A stretch of 64,000 nucleotides of DNA, taken from positions 1 through 64,000 of the forward strand of contig JAHDXL010000001.1 in the NCBI GenBank assembly GCA_023382935.1, read 5' to 3'. Of this stretch, positions 53,643 to 61,778 are shown piece after piece (the first letter of the stretch is position 1; each line of letters starts with the position of its first letter). Under the pieces are notes generated by a model. The model was not told the origin of the DNA. It saw nothing but the letters and a program-made list of their open reading frames with translations, and did not search any database. This stretch comes from Phycisphaerales bacterium. Lineage in GTDB: Bacteria; Planctomycetota; Phycisphaerae; Phycisphaerales; UBA1924. The translations under genes were made by a program, and so were the position numbers.

Positions 53643-54704
53643 TCAGGTGTCCGAGCATCCCGCGCTGAACATCGAAAGGAACCTCTGCACGTCGAAGAAA
53701 TTGAACTGCCCGTCCGGCGCCAGGTCAGCCCGCGAATTCTGGGCCGAGAAATCCGCCAGATACGCCTGAACGTCAAAGAAGTTCAACTGTCCGTCTCCGT
53801 TCCAGTCGGCCTCGCACGACACATTCACCCCAGTCGCCGTGATGCTCGCCCCCAGTATCGTCGAGATCGTGATTGAGTCGGCCGACAGCGTGAGGATCAC
53901 CCCCGCCGTCGCGCTGCCCAGCGTGGGCAACTCCAGCGGCAGCGCGGGCATTTCCAGCGGCGGATCAATGGGAATCACCTGCTCCCCCTGCTGCTCTTCG
54001 ATCACCAGCGACACCTGCGCCGTCGAGTCGTTCACCACGATGAACTGCCCGGCAAGCGGAAGAAACGCCGGGAAAGGACCAATCTCCTGCACCACCGGAT
54101 CGCCACCAATCGGCGTCAACTCCACGCCGAACGTGATCGATACTGGCACGGCCACAGTCAAGTCGAAAACGTTGGGATCGCCCGTCGGCGTCAGAACCCC
54201 CACGCCCGGATCGGTCTGCTCGACCGTCGCCCCTGTGATCGCCCCCAATTGCCCCAGCGGAATCGTGATCGGAATCCCGCCTGGATAGAGGAAGGTCGGG
54301 TTGAACGTGCGGAAGGTGCTGTAAAGCAGCGTCACCGCCAGTTCGGCCGGAAGATCATCCCCGCCCAGCAGGTCCAGCAACAGCCCGGACACCGACACCG
54401 CACCCGCTCCCAAATCGGCCGAAAGCGCAAATGACCCCGTCGGACTTGTCTGTCCGCCCGTTTCCAGCAGGAAGTCTGCCGATGCCGGGATCGGGTTGTT
54501 CCCAGAACCTCCGAACAGCCCCGGACGAGTCTGTGTACCCTCCGGGTTGGTGTCGGGGTCGTAGTCGCCGATCAGGCTGCCGGCCGTCGTGATCGTGGTC
54601 GTGCCCTCGACGGTGGCGCTGCCCGAAGTGACTGTGAACTCGTACTGCTGAGCGAAGGCAACCGGCGCGCAGGCCGCCAGGACGAGGACAGACGGACGAA
54701 TCAT
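53643..54704 (-). CDS. Secreted protein with C-terminal GC-type dockerin-like domain
   Basis: A 353-residue exported protein. A signal peptide (MIRPSVLVLAACAPVAFA) precedes an all-beta, Thr/Gly/Pro-rich body of about 270 residues with no assigned family. The last 55 residues hold two EF-hand-like dockerin repeats: DWNGDGQLNFFDVQAYLADF and DLAPDGQFNFFDVQRFLSMF, ending in SAGC plus three residues. The Gly-Cys end is the hallmark of the planctomycete GC-type dockerin-like anchor. In the second copy a loop Asp is replaced by Ala-Pro. It probably attaches the protein to the cell surface or a scaffold. GGAGAT precedes the ATG. Confidence 0.9.
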   Translation of the reverse strand: MIRPSVLVLAACAPVAFAQQYEFTVTSGSATVEGTTTITTAGSLIGDYDPDTNPEGTQTRPGLFGGSGNNPIPASADFLLETGGQTSPTGSFALSADLGAGAVSVSGLLLDLLGGDDLPAELAVTLLYSTFRTFNPTFLYPGGIPITIPLGQLGAITGATVEQTDPGVGVLTPTGDPNVFDLTVAVPVSITFGVELTPIGGDPVVQEIGPFPAFLPLAGQFIVVNDSTAQVSLVIEEQQGEQVIPIDPPLEMPALPLELPTLGSATAGVILTLSADSITISTILGASITATGVNVSCEADWNGDGQLNFFDVQAYLADFSAQNSRADLAPDGQFNFFDVQRFLSMFSAGCSDT

Positions 54705-54811
54705 GGAGTATCTCCTCTCTTGGGGGCATTATAGAAGAACGGGGCGGCCCGATGAAGTGCGAATATCGGAGTCGCCGGTTTCCGGGCCCTGTCGGAGGGC
54801 GTTCGGGTCGA

Positions 54812-54830
54812 TCGGCTCTCCGGGCCGAAG
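54812..54830. repeat. 19-bp repeat element (copy 2)
   Basis: GATCGGCTCTCCGGGCCGA differs at one base from 53597-53615. The stem CGGCTC-TCC-GGGCCG keeps pairing with a G-U change. It is in the same orientation as copy 1, about 1.2 kb away. Confidence 0.6.
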
Positions 54831-54887
54831 CCTTCCGGGGTGATCCGCCCCTCCCGGGACGGCCAGAATCCAACGATCGAAGCGGTT

Positions 54888-54912
54888 GAGCCCTCAGCGC
54901 CCCTGAGGGCTC
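54888..54912. terminator. Hairpin after saccharopine dehydrogenase-like gene
   Basis: A perfect 10-bp stem, GAGCCCTCAG paired with CTGAGGGCTC, has a 5-base loop and lies 100 bases after the end of the minus-strand dehydrogenase gene. No T-run follows on the minus strand, so the call rests on stem strength and position. Confidence 0.5.
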
Positions 54913-55012
54913 TTGCATGTCTGCCCTGCCAGCCCCGAGAACCGTGTACGCACGGCACCCGCCGGTTGAAACTCCAGCCTCGACGGCGACTGTCGCCGAA
55001 GAGAAACCCGAC

Positions 55013-56224
55013 CTACTTCTTTCCCGACAGCACCGCGCACTCGATCTTCTCCGGGCCCTCGTACGCCAACCCGAAGATGGTCTTGTTGAACTCGCCCAGT
55101 GAGCAGGCCTCCTGCTTGATGAAGCCCGTCTGCGGAATGTGCCCCAGGCGGTGCAGTTCCACCATCGCACAAACCCCCGCAGCCGTGGTGTACTCGATCG
55201 CCGGCCACACCCGACCGAACATGTTCACCGCGTGCAGCGACCGACGGAAGTTGACCTGCTGCCGGAAGCCATCCTTCACGCCGATGCAGTTGATGAAAAC
55301 AATCACCACGTCCTGCAGCGTGCGCGCGATCGCGTGGTCGAGCAGGTCCATCGCCAGGCGCCGGTCAAACACGCGCCCGTTGGCTGCCGGCCTGGCGTGC
55401 TCGACGCCCAGACGCAGATCCTGCAGCAGGAACTTCATCAGGTCGCGGTGCCCTGGGTAGCGGATGGTCTTGTACGCGATGCGCGTCTCGTCCACGGTAC
55501 GCTTCTCACTAATGAGCGTGTCGATGAGCGAGCCGACCCCGCCCGACGTGTAAAACGCCTCGTACCCCACACCCTCGAAACTGAAGGTCTCCAGACCCTC
55601 GAGCGCGGGAAGTTTGGCGTACTTGCCGTCTAGCATCACGTTGCACGGTTCGCAGTACTCGTTCACCACCCCCGCCACCGACCACGTCACGTTGTAGAAC
55701 AGCGCGTTGGTCGGATATTGCGGCAACGCGCCCACACGCAGCGTCAGTTCATGGATCTCGCTGAACTGTCGCGCGATCTCGTACGCCGCGATCGCGATGT
55801 ACCCGGGCGCCAGCCCGCACTGGGGAACCAGCGCCACCTTCGCTCGCCCCTGGTCGGCGATGGCCCTGACCTTCTCGCTCGTCTCCACGTCTTCTGTCAC
55901 GTCGAAGTAGTGCACCCCCAGTTCGTTGGCCATCTCCGCGATGCCAGCCACCAGGTCAAACGGCAGCATGCAGATCAGATAGTCGTGCCCCTTGAGCAGG
56001 TCGCGCACCGCGCTGCGATCGGTCGCGTCAATCTGCCGCGTGGCGAACTCCACCTTGTGCGGCACCAGCGTCCTGAGACGCCTGAAGTTCCCTTCTGCCT
56101 CGGCAAGATTCGACTTCTCGCGGTCGGCCAACGTCACCTGGAAATCGCCGCGCCCGAGCGCCAGAAGCATTTCACCGACGGACTTACCGACCTTGCCGCC
56201 GCCGAGAACAAGCACTTTTTTCAT
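55013..56224 (-). CDS. Saccharopine dehydrogenase family oxidoreductase (copy 2)
   Basis: A 403-residue NAD(P)-binding protein of the saccharopine dehydrogenase family, with VLVLGGGKVGKSVGEMLLA as the Rossmann motif and the C-terminal catalytic-type domain (PQCGLAPGYIAIAAYEIA, KTIRYPGHRDLMKFLLQDL). The C-terminal part is longer than in the copy at 39769 and includes a helical end (KQEACSLGEFNKTIFG). It probably acts in lysine metabolism, as saccharopine reductase or lysine 6-dehydrogenase-like, but this is family-level inference. GGAGG lies 6 nt before the ATG. It is alone on its strand, 119 bases after the HD-domain gene. Confidence 0.88.
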   Translation of the reverse strand: MKKVLVLGGGKVGKSVGEMLLALGRGDFQVTLADREKSNLAEAEGNFRRLRTLVPHKVEFATRQIDATDRSAVRDLLKGHDYLICMLPFDLVAGIAEMANELGVHYFDVTEDVETSEKVRAIADQGRAKVALVPQCGLAPGYIAIAAYEIARQFSEIHELTLRVGALPQYPTNALFYNVTWSVAGVVNEYCEPCNVMLDGKYAKLPALEGLETFSFEGVGYEAFYTSGGVGSLIDTLISEKRTVDETRIAYKTIRYPGHRDLMKFLLQDLRLGVEHARPAANGRVFDRRLAMDLLDHAIARTLQDVVIVFINCIGVKDGFRQQVNFRRSLHAVNMFGRVWPAIEYTTAAGVCAMVELHRLGHIPQTGFIKQEACSLGEFNKTIFGLAYEGPEKIECAVLSGKK

Positions 56225-56343
56225 GGAAGCCTCCGAAGCGAGCCGGCCAAATGGGCCGGGAGGGAATGGTAGCCGTGCACCTCATACGCTGGAGCGAAGG
56301 TTCTCTCGGGAACGAACGCTTCCTTGTCGACACGGTGTCCGAA

Positions 56344-56916
56344 CTACCGCTTCTTCCCGAGGTACTTGGCGATGTCAAAGTCCACGAAGTCGGCGTGATG
56401 GAAGATGATGCTCTCGATCGAGCGCTCCACCTTGTCGCCCTCGTGGCTGTGCGTCGCGACAATGTGCATCACCTCCGGCGGAATGCCATGCTTGTAGCAC
56501 AAAGCCACCCCGCTGAACGGGTGACGCAGCATCTGGCCAAAATGCCCCTTGATCACCCGTCCGCTGGCGTCCTTGTCAAACTCCAGCGGCTTGCCCACGT
56601 CGGCCAGCAGCGAGCCGGCAATGAGGTAGTCCAGGTTGATCGGGATGCGATCGCCGAACACCTCCTTCAGCACGCCCGCGATCGCGATGCACTGCTTGGC
56701 GCACGAGTTCAGGTGCTCGATATAGCGCAGATCGATGTCCCCCGCCAGCAGCGTGAATGGCACCGCCCGCAGTTCCTCCGTCGTCCATCCCTTGCCCCCG
56801 CAGCCAGTCTCGATGGCCTCGGACCACACCGCCGCGACCCTGGCGCGAAGGTCCGCCGACTTGATGTCCATGAGGTTGGGGAACAATTGTGCGACCTGGG
56901 AAACTGTCATGCTCAT
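56344..56916 (-). CDS. HD-domain-like protein with altered metal motif
   Basis: A 190-residue helical protein resembling the HD phosphohydrolase superfamily. It has IEHLNSCAKQCIAIAGVL, then SLLADVGKPLEF where the canonical motif would read LLHDVGK, then RHPFSGVALCYKHGIPPEV, ATHSHEG and IIFHHADFVDFD. The first metal-binding His of the HD pair is therefore Ala here, while the other His residues remain. Activity may be changed or lost. The ATG at 56916 is chosen because AGAGGG lies upstream. It is the last gene of an operon with citryl-CoA lyase and GNAT genes, 32 bases after the GNAT stop. Confidence 0.75.
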   Translation of the reverse strand: MSMTVSQVAQLFPNLMDIKSADLRARVAAVWSEAIETGCGGKGWTTEELRAVPFTLLAGDIDLRYIEHLNSCAKQCIAIAGVLKEVFGDRIPINLDYLIAGSLLADVGKPLEFDKDASGRVIKGHFGQMLRHPFSGVALCYKHGIPPEVMHIVATHSHEGDKVERSIESIIFHHADFVDFDIAKYLGKKR

Positions 56917-56948
56917 GGCAAAGCCCTCTTGCTCAAAATCGGGAGAGG

Positions 56949-57521
56949 TTACTCGCTCTGGATCGTCCACTCCACTCCCGGCTCAAACTCCCCGCGCAGG
57001 ATCGCGTAGATCACGTCATCGTGATACGTGCCGTCCTTCTTGAACGCTTGCCGCAGCACGCCCTCACGCTTCATGCCCAGTTTCTGCTGCACGCGCGCCG
57101 ACGCTTCATTACCCGCAAAATGCCCGGCGAAAATGCGATTCAGCCCCAGGTTTCCGAAGCCGTAGCCCAGCATCGCCCCCGCGGCCTCCGTCGCGTAGCC
57201 CCGGTTCCAGTGCTCCACCCCCACCCAGAACCCCAGTTCGGCCCGGTCCATCGCCCGGTTGATCTCCAGCCCAACCGTCCCCATCACCTCGTCCCCGTCG
57301 CGCCGCGCAATCGCCAGGATCAGCCCTTCACCCTTCGCCCACGCTTCACGCTGCACGTGCATGAACTGCCTCGCATGCTCGATCGTGTAGGGTCTCGGAA
57401 TGCGCAGCGTAAAGCGATACACCTCCGGTGCACCGGCCAGTTCAGCCAGGCGCGGCAGATCGCCCTCGCGCCACGCGCGCAGCCGCAGACGCGGCGTCAG
57501 GATGGTCGGCAAATTGGCCAC
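56949..57521 (-). CDS. GNAT family N-acetyltransferase, RimJ/RimL type
   Basis: A 190-residue acetyltransferase of the RimJ/RimL group. TPRLRLRAWREGDLPRLAEL is the usual opening. The acetyl-CoA site is near AELGFWVGVEHWNRGYATEA, and NEASARVQQKLGMKREGVLR is the typical C-terminal motif. It transfers acetyl to an amino group of a protein N-terminus or small molecule. The start is a GTG that follows directly on the TGA of the citryl-CoA lyase gene (TGAGTG), so the two genes are translationally coupled. Confidence 0.93.
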   Translation of the reverse strand: MANLPTILTPRLRLRAWREGDLPRLAELAGAPEVYRFTLRIPRPYTIEHARQFMHVQREAWAKGEGLILAIARRDGDEVMGTVGLEINRAMDRAELGFWVGVEHWNRGYATEAAGAMLGYGFGNLGLNRIFAGHFAGNEASARVQQKLGMKREGVLRQAFKKDGTYHDDVIYAILRGEFEPGVEWTIQSE

Positions 57522-58295
57522 TCAGAAAAGTTTCCGGGGTGCGGGTCCGTCATACACCTGCGCATCGGGAACCACCTTGCGCATCGGCTTCATGCGGGCC
57601 TGCTCTTCGGTCACGTGCGCCACCAGCCCCGGCACCCGCGCGATCATGAACAACCCGTTCATCACCTCGTACGGAAAGCCCAGGTCCGCCAGAATCGCGC
57701 CGATCGCTCCGTCAACATTGATCGGCAGCGGCTTGCCCTGCTTCTCGAACGCAGCCTCGACCACCTTGGCCGCTTTGACGTGCATGCCCGCCGCCTCAGC
57801 CTGCCGAACCAACTCAAACAATCGCGCCGTACGCGGGTCGGCCGTGTGGAAGCGGTGCCCGAATCCGCTCATCCTCTGCCCCCGTGCCTTCATCTCGGCC
57901 AGTTCGGCCGCCGCCGCCTCCGCCAGTTTCCCTTCACTGCCCTCGGCACGCTTGATGATCGCACCCAGTTGCCGTGCACAGTCCTCAATCGCGCCGCCGT
58001 GGTGTCGGTTGATGCTGCTGATCCCCGCCGCCACACTCTGGCTCAGGCTCGCCCCCGTGCTCGCCACCGTGCGAGCCGCCAGCGCACTCGGCGGCGTGGC
58101 GCCGTGGTCGATGCTCGCCACCAAGATCGCGTCCATCAGTCCGGCAACCTTCGGTGTGGGCAACTCCCCTCGCAAAATCAGATACACGGCCGCGCCGAAC
58201 GAAACGCGACCCATCAGGTCCGCGATGTCATACCCGCGCACGCGGACTTCGTTGGGATGAATGTCAGTGATCGCCGTTGCCCAGTTTTCTGCCAT
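57522..58295 (-). CDS. Citryl-CoA lyase / short citrate synthase-like protein
   Basis: A 257-residue member of the citrate synthase superfamily in the short citryl-CoA lyase form; citrate synthase itself has over 370 residues. The signature parts are IRGYD-like VRVRGYDIADLMGRVSFGA, DHGATPPSALAARTVASTGA, GFGHRFHTADPRT with the catalytic His, and LPINVDGAIGAILADLGFP. The reaction would be cleavage of a (3S)-citryl-CoA-type ester to acetyl-CoA and an oxoacid, but the true substrate is unknown. GGAG lies 10 nt before the ATG. It leads an operon with GNAT and HD-like genes. Confidence 0.88.
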   Translation of the reverse strand: MAENWATAITDIHPNEVRVRGYDIADLMGRVSFGAAVYLILRGELPTPKVAGLMDAILVASIDHGATPPSALAARTVASTGASLSQSVAAGISSINRHHGGAIEDCARQLGAIIKRAEGSEGKLAEAAAAELAEMKARGQRMSGFGHRFHTADPRTARLFELVRQAEAAGMHVKAAKVVEAAFEKQGKPLPINVDGAIGAILADLGFPYEVMNGLFMIARVPGLVAHVTEEQARMKPMRKVVPDAQVYDGPAPRKLF

Positions 58296-58378
58296 GGCGC
58301 AGTTCCTCTCCACTCGGCGGCTGTGAACACCAGACCCCCCGCCTCGCGTGCAAAAAGGATAGGAAGGGACGCTGCCAC

Positions 58379-60412
58379 TCACCGACCACTCGGAAGCGCC
58401 AGCGACACACTCGTCTCCTGTCCGAACACATCAAACACCCGCACGAGGAACGAACGAGAAAATGCCGAAAGCGAGATGCGCTCGCTCTCCAACGCAAGAG
58501 CGCGCCCCCTCAGCGCGCGCTGCGCATGCCACACCGGGCGAAACGGCTGCCCGCGCTCCCACTCAGTATCAATCGCCCAGGCATCGATCAGGTCCAACCC
58601 CGACTGCCCCTCAGCCCCAAGCCGCGACGCCGCGCCGTGCCCTTCCGCGAACATCACCTCGTACCGCCGCAACCGCACCGTCACGCCGACGGGCTCATCC
58701 CCCACGACTTCAGCACCTACGCACGCAACTTCCACCCACGCGGGCAGTTCACGTCGGTTGGACTCCATGATCTCCGGCGGAATCAGCACCGGATGCACGC
58801 GCACACCACGCGCGGCCGCGACACCTTCAAGGTCACGCCGGATGTCAACCTCATACTCGAACGCAAAGCAGAAAACACGCTCGACACCGGCGAACCGCGC
58901 CGCGTCGGCGAGCGCACCGGCAAACTCCGCATCCACCACGCGGTCCGCATCCGCCACATGCAGCGCCACATCGCCCCGCCGCGCGTGGATGAGCGAGTCG
59001 CGCCGCCGGCACACTTCTGCACGCGACTCACCGCTAAAGCCGAATCGCCCCAGAACCGTCCGGCGATACGCATGAATGTCTCCCTGGTACACCCGCGCAA
59101 ACCAGTGCCTCCGGTCGTGCGGCGACAAGTCGAGCAGATCGAGCGAACACCGCCCCGCGTGACGCTGCCCGACAGGCTCGCTCGCCCCGCCACGAACGCG
59201 CATCAGCAACCTCTTGCGTGTTGTGTGAATCGCCTGCCGCCCCAGGTCGGCCATGATCCAGCGACGCCCGAGTTGCCCGGCCACCACCCCCGTCGTCCCC
59301 GAACCGCAGAAAAAATCGCCCACCAGTCCCCCGGGCGGACACCCCCACGAAATGATCCGCCGCAGCAACCCCTCGGGCTTCTGGGTCGCATACCCAATTT
59401 CCAGTTCTTTTTTCGAACAATGTCGCAGCGGCCGAACCTCCGCGTCGTCCCACAGCGTGTCCACCGGCTGGTCCTTGTACCACCGCCCATCGTCGCCCTT
59501 GCGCAGGAAGTACTTGACGTACAACTTGCCCGTAGCGCTCTCCCACACCCGGCCCTCGGCGCGCAGCCGCGCCACGCTCTCGTCCGTGTAGTCGCCCCGC
59601 GGGGCGGTCGTGAAGTACAACTGACGTTTCTCATCCCACTTGGCGCCGCGCGGCTTGCCTGATCGGTCCACTTCCACGGCTTGGCTTCGCGTCGGCGTCT
59701 GCCCGCGAAATGGCGTGCCCTCACGCGCCGAATACACAAGAATGGAATCCACCACGCGCCCCAGTTGGCTCGACGCCGCCTGGCGCCCCAGGTTCGGCGC
59801 ACGTCGCCACACGATCTCGTTGCGGAAGCACGCACGGCCGAAGATGTCATCCATGATCAGCCTGATGACAGCATTGGCACGCCAGTCGCAGTGCACGAAG
59901 ATACACCCGTCCGGATGCAGCAGTTCACGCATCAGTGCAAGCCGCTCGGCCATCATGTGCGCATACGACTCACGCCCGTCGCCCCATGCATCGCGATACG
60001 CATGCACGCTGGTGCGGGTCTGACCCACCGGCACCTCCACCCGATAATCCACGCCGCTGTCGTAGGGTGGGTCTATGTAGATCAGGTCAATCGACCCGCG
60101 AAACCGGGGGAGCAGCGACGCAAGGATGATCTTGTTCTCGCCTCGCAACAGGAGATTCGGCGATGGCCCCGCTCCCTCGTCCGTTGCCCGCACGCCGCCG
60201 GCCGCTTCTCCAGGCCCGCCACGCCACTCTTCCACCACCCGCAGCGGCAGCGCGGGCGCGTCGGGCATGCGCCGACGCCCGTGCTCGTCGTACTTCCCCT
60301 CCCACACGAACTCGTGGCACACCTCGCTCAGCGGATGCGGCGAGGGCGACGACCCCCGCATCGGACCAGCCGATACGTCGAGTTGCCCCGGTGTGTCCCG
60401 AGGTGTGGGCAT
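58379..60412 (-). CDS. Orphan N6-adenine or N4-cytosine DNA methyltransferase, beta class
   Basis: A 677-residue DNA methyltransferase. Motif IV DPPYDSG at residues 114-120 comes before motif I FFCGSGTTGV near residue 363, the beta-class order seen in Mod subunits of type III systems. LLLRGENKIILASLLPRF precedes it, as in Mod-like enzymes. Asp-Pro-Pro-Tyr favours adenine methylation. About 290 residues beyond the catalytic core form an unassigned C-terminal domain, possibly the target recognition part. No restriction gene is adjacent, so it looks like an orphan. The ATG at 60412 has no Shine-Dalgarno; TATGCT lies 5 nt upstream. Confidence 0.92.
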   Translation of the reverse strand: MPTPRDTPGQLDVSAGPMRGSSPSPHPLSEVCHEFVWEGKYDEHGRRRMPDAPALPLRVVEEWRGGPGEAAGGVRATDEGAGPSPNLLLRGENKIILASLLPRFRGSIDLIYIDPPYDSGVDYRVEVPVGQTRTSVHAYRDAWGDGRESYAHMMAERLALMRELLHPDGCIFVHCDWRANAVIRLIMDDIFGRACFRNEIVWRRAPNLGRQAASSQLGRVVDSILVYSAREGTPFRGQTPTRSQAVEVDRSGKPRGAKWDEKRQLYFTTAPRGDYTDESVARLRAEGRVWESATGKLYVKYFLRKGDDGRWYKDQPVDTLWDDAEVRPLRHCSKKELEIGYATQKPEGLLRRIISWGCPPGGLVGDFFCGSGTTGVVAGQLGRRWIMADLGRQAIHTTRKRLLMRVRGGASEPVGQRHAGRCSLDLLDLSPHDRRHWFARVYQGDIHAYRRTVLGRFGFSGESRAEVCRRRDSLIHARRGDVALHVADADRVVDAEFAGALADAARFAGVERVFCFAFEYEVDIRRDLEGVAAARGVRVHPVLIPPEIMESNRRELPAWVEVACVGAEVVGDEPVGVTVRLRRYEVMFAEGHGAASRLGAEGQSGLDLIDAWAIDTEWERGQPFRPVWHAQRALRGRALALESERISLSAFSRSFLVRVFDVFGQETSVSLALPSGR

Positions 60413-60417
60413 GGTGG

Positions 60418-60423
60418 AGCATA
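60418..60423 (-). promoter_or_regulatory. -10 hexamer of probable leaderless promoter (DNA methyltransferase)
   Basis: TATGCT on the minus strand is followed by CCACC and the ATG at 60412. It lies beyond the terminator of the upstream rpsG unit, so the methyltransferase probably has its own promoter. Confidence 0.55.
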
Positions 60424-60476
60424 CCCAGGCTCGGTCTTCACCCCGCGGCCCTGCGCCCCCGAGAACAGACACCAGC

Positions 60477-60502
60477 GTAAAACCCCGGACGTGTGCCCGG
60501 GG
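60477..60502 (-). terminator. Intrinsic terminator of the rpsL-rpsG unit
   Basis: Read on the minus strand, CCCCGG (60502-60497), an 8-base loop and CCGGGG (60488-60483) are followed by TTTTAC. The hairpin lies 87 bases after the rpsG stop, before the methyltransferase promoter. Confidence 0.75.
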
Positions 60503-60588
60503 CTTGTGCATTCTCTGTGATCGTGTTGCTCATCGACCGGCTGGATATTCGGCCCGCGTCGGCTCGATCGGCCAACCTCCTCACTCTA

Positions 60589-61083
60589 CTACTTCGCGAA
60601 GTGAGCAAAGGCCTTGTTCGCTTCGGCCATACGGTGCGTCTGCTCGCGGGTCATCATGGCCTTGCCTTCGCCGCGGGCCGCCGCCCACAGTTCATCCGCC
60701 AGTTTGGCCGCCATCGGACGACCCTTCTCCCCGCGGGCCGCCGTGATGATCCACCGGAACGACAGCGACTGCTGACGCCGACGGTTCACCTGGATCGGCA
60801 CCTGGTAGTTGGCGCCGCCGATCCGCTTGCTCCGAACCTCGACGTAAGGCTTGGTGTTTTCCACTGCCTTGTGAAACACGGCCAGCGCGTTCGCCGGCTT
60901 GCCCTCTTCCGTGTTCTTGGCCAGTTTTTCCTCGATCAGGTCCAGTGCGTCATACACCACCCGTTCCGCACGCGTCTTCTTGCCGTCATGCATGACACAG
61001 TTCACAAACTTCGCAAGAACCATGTCGTTGAACTTAGGGTCCGGACGCAGTTGGTCTTCTGATGCGGTGATGCGCCCTGCCAT
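60589..61083 (-). CDS. rpsG: 30S ribosomal protein S7
   Basis: A 164-residue S7 protein, which binds the 3' major domain of 16S rRNA and helps form the tRNA exit site. MAGRITASEDQLRPDPKFND opens it, followed by KFVNCVMHDGKKTRAERVVY, GGANYQVPIQVNRRRQQSLS and MAAKLADELWAAARGEGKAM, all family-typical. It follows rpsL in the str operon order, with a 173-base spacer in which no regulatory structure is recognised. fusA and tuf, which usually follow, are absent; a terminator and an unrelated gene come next. Confidence 0.98.
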   Translation of the reverse strand: MAGRITASEDQLRPDPKFNDMVLAKFVNCVMHDGKKTRAERVVYDALDLIEEKLAKNTEEGKPANALAVFHKAVENTKPYVEVRSKRIGGANYQVPIQVNRRRQQSLSFRWIITAARGEKGRPMAAKLADELWAAARGEGKAMMTREQTHRMAEANKAFAHFAK

Positions 61084-61256
61084 GGATACCTCCGGCTCAT
61101 CTGCCGGGCGCCGCCCGGCTGTCTGTTCACCCCGCCATCTGGCAGAAAGACGGGATTACTTGCCTTGTCGTGCCTCACCCGACCATCGGGTCGGCGTCGT
61201 GATTTCAAAAGCCCCCGCTTGCGCTGGGGACTGTCCTTGTTCGAGTGCCTCTTGCC

Positions 61257-61631
61257 TTACTTGCTCTTCCGCTTGGCGCCGTACTTCGACCGCCCCTGCT
61301 TGCGCCCGTCCACGCCCAGGCAGTCCAGCGAGCCGCGGACGATGTGATAGCGCACGCCCGGCAGGTCGCGCACGCGACCCCCGCGGACCAGAACGATCGA
61401 GTGTTCCTGCAGGTTGTGTCCTTCCCCACCGATGTACGCCGTCACTTCCTTCCCATTCGACAGCCGCACGCGGGCGATCTTGCGCAACGCCGAGTTGGGC
61501 TTCTTGGGCGTGGTGGTCTTCACGGACAAGCACACCCCGCGGCGCTGCGGGCTGGCGTCGAGGTCGCGGACCTTCGACTTGGTGGTCGGCGAGCGGCGGG
61601 GATTCCGGACTAACTGGTTGATCGTCGGCAT
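61257..61631 (-). CDS. rpsL: 30S ribosomal protein S12
   Basis: A 124-residue S12 protein, part of the decoding centre. [13 protein letters not shown] is the usual start, and [20 protein letters not shown] contains the loop with the Lys that determines streptomycin sensitivity; it has the wild-type [11 protein letters not shown] form. The second decoding loop reads [20 protein letters not shown], and [20 protein letters not shown] matches the family. It is the first gene of the short str unit and divergent from the MazG-like gene. Confidence 0.98.
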   Translation of the reverse strand: MPTINQLVRNPRRSPTTKSKVRDLDASPQRRGVCLSVKTTTPKKPNSALRKIARVRLSNGKEVTAYIGGEGHNLQEHSIVLVRGGRVRDLPGVRYHIVRGSLDCLGVDGRKQGRSKYGAKRKSK

Positions 61632-61778
61632 GTGGTACTATTCCTGGCTTTCGCGAGCAGTCATCGTAGCGCTGCAACCGCCCCGGGCAACCCCTCCGCC
61701 GCCCCTTTCGTGCGAACAGCGGGCAAACACAGACCATCGGACCAAGTCACGGCCCCCACCCCCTTGCGAGAACCACCC

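Larger units (their letters stand above)
54705..55012. other. Intergenic region with repeat and hairpin
   Basis: These 308 bases hold the dockerin gene ribosome-binding site, a 19-bp repeat at 54812-54830 and a strong hairpin at 54888-54912. No coding frame is supported. The rest is unassigned. Confidence 0.5.
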
